From assembly GCA_021613535.1 (NCBI GenBank), contig CP075497.1, positions 11,036,001-11,100,000 of the forward strand: a DNA stretch of 64,000 nucleotides. Reading direction: 5' to 3'. Position numbers and translations under genes: made by a program. Each line of letters starts with the position of its first letter. The first letter of the stretch is position 1. Shown piece by piece: positions 11,146-20,844 of this stretch. Source of the DNA: Adineta vaga (Eukaryota > Rotifera). Under the pieces are notes generated by a model that saw nothing but the letters and a program-made list of their open reading frames with translations, was not told the origin of the DNA and did no database searches.

Positions 11146-11987
11146 TTATCGTCTAAGCCATAAGACCAAGACAACAGCTACTGCGATTCCAACAGCTAGA
11201 AGTCCAATAACAAAACCAAGTAAACCCAATTTACAGCGAGGTGAACAACGTTCAGTGAGGAAACTTGATGATTTATCCGCACTAAAGATAATCAATTAAT
11301 CGATTTTATTGAAACAATTCTTGTCCTACCTCTTTATCATTTTAACGTCGGATGACGTGGTGCTGATTGTAGTATTCGCAGTTTTATTAAATGAATTATT
11401 GGGTGTCCATGGTTCACTAGGTTTACCAAACATATTATTGGATGACGTTCGTTCGATGATTTTCGTATGTGTTGTATTTGATGAGAAGCGATCGTTTGAT
11501 TTCGTATCATTGCGATTTGAGTTTGAAGATGACATCGGTATCCATTGATCAGGTGGTTTGCTGTAGTTTTGACTGCCTCTATATTGATTATTGGATGTTG
11601 TATATACAGTATTTGCTGTTGATGGTGGTGGTGGTGAATCTACCGATTTCACAGCATATGGACTGTTTTCTAATTGTGATGGTGACCATTGATCATTGGA
11701 TTTGGAATATAGATTATTTACTGAAGAACGCTCATAACCACGTGCTGATGAATTATTGAAAGAATCCATGTATGATTGTCCAGTGAATGGTGGCGGTGAA
11801 TTTGGCAAATTGGATTGTGGCATCATGCGATCGAGCGGTGGTGAACCATTCGATTCTGCTAAACTGTCAAAAAATCCTTGTGGTAGTTGTAATGGATCTT
11901 TAACTGCGCCATATGGTTGATTGGATGCCTTTCAATTAAGACATAGAAAATAGATAAATATAATGAATTGAATAGTAATCTTACCAT
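11146..11987 (-). CDS. Low-complexity protein with C-terminal membrane anchor
   Basis: The predicted ATG (11985-11987) is split from the body by an intron that starts immediately after it. Exon 2 then reads ASNQPYGAVKDPLQLPQGFF. About 230 residues of Ser/Asn/Pro/Thr-rich disordered sequence follow, with repeated units of the kind S-N-D-Q-W-S-P / P-P-D-Q-W-I-P / P-S-E-P-W-T-P. A last exon gives CSPRCKLGLLGFVIGLLAVG then AVAVVLVLWLRR and a stop. It has no signal peptide and one C-terminal hydrophobic span, so it is a candidate tail-anchored protein. The W-P repeats hint at a short linear motif array. No known family recognised. Confidence 0.6.
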
Positions 11988-12230
11988 CACTGAATGAAGA
12001 ATAAAGTTCGCTTTCACTACTTTTCGGATTTATGATTGAATTGTATTATTTCATCTTAGTTATAAGATGATTGATGGAGCTTCGGCAATGCGATTATTTT
12101 TGTATGTTTTATGTACTAATTAATATACAGAATAATACTATCGGTTGCTCGACAGAAATAATAAAAACCTACGTGATCAAGAGCCAATGCGAAACCTTAC
12201 TCAACTATTTCGTTACTTGTTTTATACGCA

Positions 12231-12428
12231 ATGAAACCTCTCGCTTTTGTGTATTCTCTTGTTTTATTGAAAAGAAAAGATTTGTTCTTAATACGAACAG
12301 ATAATGTTCATAAAACTGATCCACATATTCATGATTTATCTACTAGACAATTGAGTTGTTATAATGAACAATTTCGAACAAATATTCTCGATAAACTTAA
12401 CGAAATACAAGATAAAAATTCAACTTGA
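12231..12428 (+). CDS. Possible small protein or 3' exon, unrecognised
   Basis: A 65-codon frame whose last 40 codons (VHKTDPHIHDLSTRQLSCYN...) have the codon usage of nearby genes, whereas the first part is hydrophobic and may be artefactual. An AG at about 12300 could be an acceptor, making only the end coding. Upstream overlapping frames contain Cys-rich text (12071-12304) with no clear gene structure. Weak support. Confidence 0.2.
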   Translation: MKPLAFVYSLVLLKRKDLFLIRTDNVHKTDPHIHDLSTRQLSCYNEQFRTNILDKLNEIQDKNST

Positions 12429-12646
12429 ATGCAAATATGTTATTAAAAATAAATACAAAAATAATCAAGTAAATAATAACTATGAGGATGGCTTATAATG
12501 TCTATGATTGGTAGAAATTTGTCAGGTGCATTCAAAATACTTCTGAATAATCAAGAAATAATTGAAAAATACTGGCAAAAAAATAGAACGAAGTTTTCTT
12601 TCGAACAAGTATTTATTAAGATGAAAAACCAAGAAAATTTTCTTTT

Positions 12647-14913
12647 TCAGATGAAAAGGTTCGATTGTCTTTGAAAGAGTTGTTCATGAATAATATTTTC
12701 GAAGAAGATCGACATTTGATAAACGCCAATAAGAACACCTATGATACATAAGTGACAAATATATATATATATGTAGTTAGTTTTGATAGTATTACCAAGA
12801 GTAAGTGGTGTAAGTTGATCAAGTGAGATAACTGTATATGGAGAAGAAAGTTTTTCCATGATAATAAGTTTCATTTTGCCAGGAATAATATCAGATTCAT
12901 TTTTTATATGATTACGAATGATAATAAAATCGTATGAGACAAAATTTTCATCATCTGATATTTTCTGTTCATTTATATTCTCATATTTAGTCAATAAAAT
13001 TTGAGTAAACTCCCCTAGAATCGTTACTCTTCATAATTTCAAAAGATTTTCTAACCAATTTACTTACGAAAACGTTCTAATTCATCATTACAAGTCATAA
13101 TTCGAATTGTTTTATTCGAACATAAAGTTAACCATATACGTAAAAGTGCCATTTGTATGCAAACATTTCTTTCCATTATCATTTCTCGACAATGGTTATC
13201 GACAATAGTCATACCATCGATTAAATTCGAATAGATTCTATAAACATAAGAAATGATAAATCGAAAAACTAACTATTGTTTACTCATCATTGATTGTTAA
13301 TGCAGTAGGTAAGATTAGAATGGATGAAATAATAATTGACATATGATCTAAATCATCATGTTCTGTTGGCCAAAGAAATAAATTTGTTTTTGGTATAGTA
13401 AAACACTTTTGTGCATATTGATAATCACATGTTATCAACCAGAAATGTTCAATAACATCAGATATTGTCGCTTGTTTGGATTGTAGATTTGAATTATGAA
13501 GAATATCAATGTACCATCGAATAAGCTAGTCATTTCAGAATTAGATAGTTATGTATTTCTGTAAAACATACTGCTTGGAAATAATTTTCATCGAATTGTT
13601 TCATGAATATGAGAATGAGTGATGATAATCGAAAGTATGTTGATTTTTCCAATAATCTTGCATGATATTGAAATATTCTTTCTATATTGATGATAAAGAA
13701 AATTTCTCTTACTCAGATTCAACTGTATTTTGATTTTGCTGTGAAAATGATTCGTTATGAAGTGTCTTCTGATCGGATAATTGATATTTTAATAGAAATG
13801 GTTTGATTTGTTCAAATGTCAAGTATATAATCGAAATATTCGAAGAAATATATGGTTTTAATAACGATTCTAATAGTTGATAGATTTGTTTCATTTCTTG
13901 TGAACATAAAACAAGTAGAATTGGTTTGGAATTAGAGTTCAATAGATCATGATCTAATCTACTGAAGATCGTATGTGTTTCGAAAATTAGTACATATCAA
14001 AATTTACTTAGGATTGATAAAACTATGGAAACGAAGGCAAGTATCTCGTATAATAGTTCGATCATAATGAAATCGAGGTGATATATCAATGCCATTGAGA
14101 ATAAAACAATGAGTTAAACTACGAAAATGTACAGCTTTTGCCATTGTTAAATAACAATTCGTTTTCTCCTTTGAATTCAATCTTCTATTCGAATCAAAAA
14201 TATATTTCATTGAATAAATGCGAATAGTCAGAGTATTTACGGTGAAATTAACGGAGAATGCAAATGAGTTGAGTTAGATTTTTGATCAAATCGATTCGAA
14301 GATATTTTATAATAACTTTTCTGTTCGTTTTGCAATTCAATTCGACGTTTTTCTCCATAATCAACATGATGATATTCATCTGAAATTATCCTAATTATTT
14401 ATATCGTTTACAAGACTTATTTCATGAAAACTAACTTAATTTATCGAAGATTTTTTCAATAAATCTATCTAAATTAGACAAACGGACGAATTGCAGTAAT
14501 CTCATATAAATCTCATCATTAATTGATTGTTTTGAAAAATCAAAAACTATATTTCCATCTTCCGTGATCATGGAAAAAGTAGACGTATAAAAATCTTCTT
14601 TTTCTCTCAATTGATTGTTTATATGTAATTGTTTCAGTGAATGAATGTGTGATAATAACAAATCGATTTCTACTGTATCGTCTGTTTTATTATCTGAACT
14701 CCATGGATTACATGGTTGACTTGTTTCCATTAGTTGTTTCATTGTATTATCTAATGGATTTGCAGAATCGAATGAGATATTGATTGGTGTTCTATACAAT
14801 TTTCGTTGATGAATGTGCCCGCGTTCAGATGAAGATCGAAGTTTTTCAAAATAACATTGATCACCTCCTAGAGAACTTGTTGACAACATATCATTTTTCG
14901 GACTATTCATCAT
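12647..14913 (-). CDS. Glucose-6-phosphate isomerase-like pseudoenzyme
   Basis: Nine or so exons with consistent GT-AG phases give one continuous protein. Read against GPI it aligns end to end. GNIVFDFSKQSINDEIYMRL matches the N-terminal VDYSK...TEE..MRLL region; KAVHFRSLTHCFILNGIDI matches GRAVLHxALRN; LLESLLKPY matches the TEALKPY helix; NLFLWP then MSIIISSILILPTAL matches [39 protein letters not shown] and CNDELERF match LLALLGIWY and YDQYLHRF; LDQLTPLTLGVLIGVYQMSI matches KLTPFMLGALVAMYEHKI. Yet the GIGGSDLG, SKTFTTQET, GGRYS and GQHAF sites are all replaced, and the protein stops before the catalytic GK near the C-terminus. It also has an extra ~110-residue disordered head. A catalytic role is very unlikely; a scaffold or sensor role is conjecture. 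The alignment was made by eye from memory of GPI. Confidence 0.7.
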
Positions 14914-15265
14914 TATCAGAATTGATCATCAAACAGAATATTAATAATGTTGCTAAGTAAATAAATGAGAATATTATCTTGTAATTTTCATGAAAATCTA
15001 TTGTTTCTTGAGTTTTCGTTTTTTTTTCATTAATAAATCACATGTCGAAATTACAATCAATTTCGCATGCTCGCCAAGTACAGAGTAATCAGAAAACAAG
15101 GAGAAAAAAGCTCGCGAGAAAGAAACAAGAAACAAAGAGAAGAAGTTTGTCACTCGAGTCAAGTAATTTCATATAGAGAAGTTTTAATGTACAATAAGCA
15201 CCAGAAAAAAATTATCTCGAACAAAAAAGAAAAAGGAAAACCGAACAGAACTGTATTTTCGTTTT
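14914..15265. other. Intergenic
   Basis: Promoter side of the GPI-like gene and 3' flank of the TCF/LEF gene. Purine-rich near 15090-15160. No gene seen; the purine-rich plus-strand frame here is not convincing. Confidence 0.4.
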
Positions 15266-17295
15266 CTAGTAATGAAAGTTAGGCGTAAAATGGGCTGGTA
15301 ACGTTGAAGGTTGATAAAGATGAGCTGGTGGTGGAAGATGAAGTTGTTGTTGATGCGACTCAATTTTCGATGGAATAGGTTTATATATATGTGAACTTGT
15401 TTGTTGTTGTTGATGGTGATGATGTTGTTGTTTATTTTCCTCATCACTGTCATCATCATTATCGTCTTCGTTTTCATCATCATCATCATCGTCGTCATCT
15501 CCAATATTATCAACTTGTCGAGATAAAATATCATCACCATCAGGTTCATTCATAGAATCATCATCATCATCGTCATCGTCTGACTGATTCGTTCGCGGTG
15601 AACTCACCGATGATGGATTACCACCCATTCCATGAGTATTTAGCGATGGATTATGATAATTATTCATCATATGATTAGGATTATTATTTGCATGATTAGA
15701 CATATCTTCTTCAAGAAATCTTGTGCATTTCTTCTTTCGTCGACAATGTTTACACCATTGACTTTGACCTTCTAAACCAAATCGAGCTCGACATTTCTTT
15801 TGATTTAAACAATCTGAAAAACAAATAGATGTTCGATAATTTTCCCCCAGTTCATTCTATCTCTTTTTACCATTCTCTAATTGCATTGGATTTTTATTCG
15901 AATTCATATGTGGACTATTGATTAAATGATGTTGATGTCCAAATCGATGTGGACTACCATGATGCATATGTCCAGGACTATTTACCATCGAATTATTTTC
16001 TCTTGGTGGTTTCTTATTTGAATTATTTAATACAGGTGTATGACCACTTGATTGTCGTTTCTTCTTCAAACCATAATTGTCTCTTGCTGACCAACCAGGA
16101 TACAATTGCATATGACGATTACGTTCAACTTTAGCTAGTTCTATAAAATTCACAATGAAAACGTTCCGAACACGAATTCTGACTTTTTCTTACCGTAATA
16201 TTTATCTTGTTCTGCTCGTGGTAATTCTTTCCATTTCTGTCCTAGAACTTTATTTATTGCAGATGATTCTTTTAATGTACATTCTTCAATAACATGTGCA
16301 CGTTGTTCTTTCATATAAAGCATGAAAGCGTTTAGAGGCTTTTTTATATGAGGTTTCTTTGGACGTTGAGCATCAAGTAACGCACTGAGACTATAGGAAG
16401 AAGGTATAAAAATGATCTTGACAAAAACAAAATTCAACATACTTTCGAGGAGATCCATCATAGTTTTGATGATGACGATTCGAAGATGTTGAAGACGACG
16501 ACGATGCAGAAGGAGGTGGAGGAGGTCGAACACCGGGTGTAGGAATAGGAATACCGAATGGATTGAAAAGATTTGGTCGAAATGATTGATTAACCATTCC
16601 AGGTGGATATAGTGAAGGAAAAGGCATACCTTCGAATATAAATGATTCTTAATTATTCATAAAAACTTAAATCAATCCTTACCTGGATTAAAACCAGTAA
16701 ACGCCGAAGGTCCAGCACCATATGGATTTGAAGGTGATGGGGTCGATCCATCTGCTGCTGACTTATCCTAAAAAAAAGCATTTTAGTTCAACGCTACAAA
16801 ACAAATAGATTTATTTACTGTAGATGAAACAGCAGCATTTGCTTGTGCAGCTGCAGCCATTAAATATGGATGAAACATCGGATGAAAATATGGATAAAGA
16901 AATGGTGATGCGTATAAACCCGAAAGACCACCACCTAATCCATCATTCTTATTTGGACTTGTCTAAAAGAAAAACAAATTCATAGAAATAATCTCATCCT
17001 AATTAAATAAACTTACTGGTTCTTCAACAACCGGTGAAAGTCGATCTTCAATTCCATCAACATCAATATCATCATCTGGTTCATTCTTTTTTATTGTTGA
17101 TGCAGAGAATACTTTGACTTCATCGGTGCCATCTTCCATTTTAATTGTTGTTATTGTTTCATCATTGGTATTGCTACTACCTGTAATTGAACGTTGTTTA
17201 GGATTTGTTGATGTCGTAGAAATTGATGAGGGAGACGTTAATGGTGATAAAGGACGTTGTTTTTTAGTAGGTGTTTGAAATTGAGATGCCATCAT
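15266..17295 (-). CDS. TCF/LEF-type HMG-box factor with C-clamp (Wnt effector)
   Basis: Nuclear DNA-binding effector of beta-catenin/Wnt signalling. The N-terminus (exon 1, 17295-17017) holds [12 protein letters not shown] followed by an acidic stretch, similar to the beta-catenin-binding segment of nematode POP-1 and of LEF1 (DE-[LV]-x-x-F). A Pro/Ala/Gly/Ser-rich middle follows (about 16980-16450). The HMG box starts at [19 protein letters not shown] and runs over an intron to [20 protein letters not shown] with the basic tail KKKRQ. A C-clamp is complete: [15 protein letters not shown] ... [12 protein letters not shown]. The C-terminus is long and unusual, with Asp/Glu runs and His/Gln runs. 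The HMG box plus C-clamp makes this a single invertebrate TCF (pangolin-like). The stop is at 15266-15268. Confidence 0.93.
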
Positions 17296-18308
17296 TATGT
17301 TTCTTTTTTTCTTTTAAAATCGAGACATTATTGCTTGTCTTTGATCATTGAAAACGATGGGTGGAGTAAAAGAGCAGTCGCAAATCGTCCTTTTTTTTGT
17401 TTTACAAAGCGGCAGTATGTTTGAACTGACCTTCAAATAGAACAAGAAAAGAAAAGGGAATGATGTTCATTCACCATCCACTCATTTCTTTCGTCGTCGT
17501 CGTCGTCCGTTCGCTGAGAATGAAGAAGAAAGAACAATGACATGGCTCACTTCGTTCTCGCTCTCATTTGGCGGCCACTGGTCAAGGCCGACGGACGGTA
17601 GTCGATAAAAAAAGAAAACGAACGCCAACCGACTGTCAAAAGAAAGTAACACATTGACGGCAAGACAACATTGTCGGCGGCAAGAGTGAGAGAGAACGAA
17701 GGAGAAAGAGAAAGAGAAGAAAACAAAATTAACGCCACGACGAATACATCTGCGTTCATCATATTTGTATATTCGAGCGAAAGAGAACGAGAGAGAGAAA
17801 CGAACAAATGGCCTCTATATTTCGATGAAATTTCGATATCGATTAGAAGCAATGAGCAAATAAAATAGATTTGAAATTTGTTTCATGTTTTTAAACGATT
17901 GTTAAATATTAGGAATGTATCAAAGATGAAAATTAATACTATATTTTTCACTAAATTATTCGTAACATTAACATATTCATTATAATGAAAGTGATATACT
18001 TAGAGATGCCCTTTGATTGAAATTAAGTTTTATTAGAAAGATTCATTGTATTGTATCAGTGGTACAGTGCTCGGCTACTAGAAAGCAATTGGTGGAAAAA
18101 ATTTAGATGAAATTTTTATTTGTGTATTTATATAATGAAAATAAACTACAAAAGTAGTAAAAAGTCTATACTAGCGATATATAATAGCTAAGAATCTTTA
18201 TTAGTTTAGATATAATTCAGGCAATGATCAATGAAAATCTCTTTTTCGAAAAGATGAATGAGTTGATTTTTTATCAACGTTAAATAATACAAGACAATAT
18301 AGATCAGA
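17296..18308. other. Intergenic upstream of TCF/LEF
   Basis: Contains the TCF promoter region. Purine-rich GAGA-type tracts (GAGAGAACGAAGGAGAAAGAG, about 17690-17720, and GAGAGAGAAA near 17790) stand out and could be GAGA-like promoter sequence. A tRNA-like A-box fragment lies near 18055-18085 (see findings). No gene recognised. Confidence 0.4.
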
Positions 18309-18602
18309 CTAATCAGCAGCATTTAAAACACGTTTCATTGATGTAGATTTAATAGCCATATGTTGGATTTTATCATGAATTGTAGGTAAAATTTGTGAAC
18401 AAAATCGATGTAGTATTGTTTCATCAGAAAGTCGATCAATAAAACTTAATTGTTTTATAAAAATTGATTTTCGAATAATTCGATTTAGTCGTTGATTAAC
18501 ACCTTGTAAAGAATAATGTATATCAAAATTGTTTAATTTTCCTAAAATAATGAGAACAATTTCATCAAGTAAATCATTTAATGTAATATTGAAATCTTCC
18601 AT
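18309..18602 (-). CDS. Short F-box protein, probably truncated
   Basis: A 97-residue intronless frame. It begins with a divergent F-box (LNDLLDEIVLIILGKLNNFD then SLQGVNQRLNRIIRKSIF), the motif that binds Skp1 in SCF ubiquitin ligases. It continues into the linker typical of large F-box families in these animals (ILHRFCSQILPTIHDKIQHM) and stops after RVLNAAD. Family members normally continue into a long leucine-rich/substrate domain; nothing resembling that follows in the next 300 bases on this strand. It may be a truncated duplicate or a functional Skp1-binding fragment. Confidence 0.55.
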   Translation of the reverse strand: MEDFNITLNDLLDEIVLIILGKLNNFDIHYSLQGVNQRLNRIIRKSIFIKQLSFIDRLSDETILHRFCSQILPTIHDKIQHMAIKSTSMKRVLNAAD

Positions 18603-19831
18603 ATTTATTCTAATTTAATCCAATGAACATATGATCGATATTTATATATGTAGTTGTAAGAAAATGGTTCCAATAAACGTTCTGATAGTTATAATGAAAA
18701 AAAAAGACAACTGATAATCGGAAAGAAAATTTCATCAGGGGTATTCTGAGAAGAGACAGTATAGTTATTGTTTGTCGATGAAATTCTTCGTTCTAAGGAG
18801 ATAATCACGGCATTAATTTCATACAATCGTTTGATTTTATAATTCATTTATCACTTATGATTGAGATTTATTTTTTGACAAAAGAAAATAGCTTTTCTTT
18901 ACCATGGTAAGACGCTAGAGTTTATTACCATACTTATATGCGATGAGTTGACTCGCTTATGTCACAATTATCACATCAATTTTGAATGTAATTTTTTTTA
19001 TTAAAACACATCTCACCATAATTTATTTGTATTCTTGATATTGGTAAAGATGAACCTGAAGAAGATCTATCTTCATCCATCTGAGTAGGTATATATTATT
19101 CTGAATGTTTTCGATCTTGCTTTAAAAAAGTCTTTTTATGTTCTGAGATTCATCATTCAACCCTTTTAGAAAATTCGTAGCTTCCAACTTTAACTTTCCA
19201 TAGTTTTGTAATAAATGGCAAAGTTCCATATATTCACGACGAAGTCACTAACAGTTTTAAAAAAATATCAGAATTTTGTACATATGCTGCGGAATAATCA
19301 ATAGTTATGTATTAAACAAGCAATTCTGCATAGATGACTAAAATACTCGTATTGTTGTCGAAGAAATTCGAATTGAAAATTATGTTGAAATGAAATGTTT
19401 GTTTAAATAATTCTTCATATTTCATTTAAATTCAGAATAAAACAAAAAATCATATTTTCTCAGATTTACTAGCTTCACCTAGTGGATAATACACATATGA
19501 GGAAAGTAATGAATCATCTGATACTCTTTTAGAACGATAACAACGTAAATATTGTTTGTAGTGATATTAAGATAAATCCTTGAACTGATCATACTGATAA
19601 AACAAAGTAGATGTCATGAATAAATCATATCTATAGTTTATTGATGTTCTAAGTAAAAGCTAAAATCATTCACCCGTAAACAATAGGAAAATATTGACAA
19701 AAACAATCTATCTTGTTGACGTAACGAACAAAAATTATCAACGATTAACTAAAAATCTGTCATGCATAACTGCTTAGAAATATTTTTTACATAATACATT
19801 GATATATTCAGCTTGTGTACTGTTACTATCT
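18603..19831. other. Intergenic
   Basis: Long AT-rich gap with no recognisable gene. It contains the promoters of the F-box fragment (left) and of the first small Cys-motif protein (right). Confidence 0.4.
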
Positions 19832-20027
19832 CATGGATAGTTCTAAAGACAACGTGGAACATGACATTCAAGGAAAAGCTCTCGATGCTAAAATCGACAA
19901 AGATGATGATCCTGCTAAACCACCATCGTCACAAAAAGATTCGATTTCAATAACATCGAAAGCCGAATCTGCCAAAAATCCCGATGCATGTAAAGGTGAA
20001 TGCAAATCATCGGATCCAAAACATTAA
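19832..20027 (+). CDS. Small charged protein with CKxEC motif, copy 1
   Basis: A 64-residue Lys/Asp/Ser-rich hydrophilic protein, MDSSKDNVEHDIQGKALDAK..., ending DACKGECKSSDPKH. It has no signal peptide or membrane span and is probably disordered or helical. Its partner at 20500 has the same length, strand and terminal C-K-x-E-C arrangement. Composition resembles small stress-associated (LEA-like, grg-1-like) proteins, but that is compositional only. An in-frame upstream ATG near 19815 would add a few residues; 19832 is preferred because coding-like sequence begins there. AATAAA signals follow at about 20090-20105. Confidence 0.55.
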
Positions 20028-20499
20028 AAATAAAGCAGTTTTCTATTTCAATTTGTATTTAATTAAGCAAAACTCTATTTTTCTCTTAAATAAATATTCA
20101 ATAAAAATATAACGTATACACACGCACACCTCTTTCCTATCTTTGTACTAGTTAAAACAGTGTCATGCTATAGAACACGTGCTATGGAGGAACATGATGA
20201 ATCATATTATTTCTATTCTCTGACCTCGATTTTACTTAACTCCGATCAATTTGAGGAAGAAAACGTTCGAGAACAGTTGGGAAGAAGAAAAGAGAAAAAA
20301 AACAAGTCCGAGAAAGAAAAAAGAGTACGTTGTTTCTTCCTATTTCTCCTACTATATATAGAAGTGCGTAGTTTAGCTGCTCTATCACATTTTTTTCTCA
20401 CACAAACTACTATATTTCATTCTTATTAAACAAATGTATGTATGAAAAAATATTTTTATTTGCGTTGTTTTTATGTTATAATTTTTATCAATAGAACAA
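20028..20499. other. Intergenic / probable leader of the next small gene
   Basis: Holds two AATAAA polyadenylation-like signals (about 20090 and 20101) for the gene on its left and a splice-acceptor-like ATCAATAG at about 20486-20494 just before the next ATG, suggesting a leader intron. The open frame at 20160-20429 is low-complexity and not supported. Confidence 0.4.
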
Positions 20500-20706
20500 A
20501 TGGATGCTATCAAAGCTGGTATTGAAAAAGTAAAAGAAACTGTTGAAACGAAAAAAGTTGAAGAAAACGTAGAGAAGGCTCATGATCCAAGACAAAAACC
20601 AAGTGATCGTGTTGATGCTGCATTTGAAGCCGGTAAAGCTGCAATCAAAGCTGATGAACATGGTTGCAAAGCAGAATGTCATAAGGAAAAACATGCATCT
20701 AGTTAA
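20500..20706 (+). CDS. Small Lys/Glu-rich protein with CKxEC motif, copy 2
   Basis: A 68-residue protein, MDAIKAGIEKVKETVETKKV..., predicted to be an amphipathic helix with hardly any large hydrophobics, ending GCKAECHKEKHASS. The head MDAIKAGIEKVKETV and the RVDAAFEAGKAAIKADEH block look like small stress-induced LEA-like proteins of the fungal grg-1/ccg-1 kind (similarity by eye). The paired cysteines in C-K-A-E-C could bind metal or form a disulphide. An acceptor-like AG lies five bases before the ATG. AATAAA occurs at 20825 and 20839. It is a tandem partner of the gene at 19832. Confidence 0.65.
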   Translation: MDAIKAGIEKVKETVETKKVEENVEKAHDPRQKPSDRVDAAFEAGKAAIKADEHGCKAECHKEKHASS

Positions 20707-20824
20707 ACAATCGCAATAATAGATAAAATTTCAATATCGCTTTTGTTATTTATTCCAGCATTTTGCCTTTATTGTAAATACTATATTGGTATTTTGTATA
20801 CTTCATTTTTATGATGTAATTGTG

Positions 20825-20844
20825 AATAAAAAATTGAAATAAAG
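20825..20844 (+). terminator. Polyadenylation signals (AATAAA x2)
   Basis: Two AATAAA hexamers, 120-140 bases after the stop of the small Cys-motif gene, in the expected position for mRNA 3'-end formation. Confidence 0.5.

Noticed and set aside
12071-12304. 77-codon Cys-containing plus-strand frame
   Set aside because: No start context, no signal peptide that fits and it conflicts with the frame at 12231; could be non-coding.
17547-17868. Open frames on both strands in the purine-rich region
   Set aside because: Composition is GA/TC repeats; such tracts stay open by chance and show no protein-like pattern.
20160-20429. 89-codon plus-strand frame
   Set aside because: Lys/Glu and hydrophobic low-complexity, lies between two small genes with polyadenylation signals and a probable leader intron.
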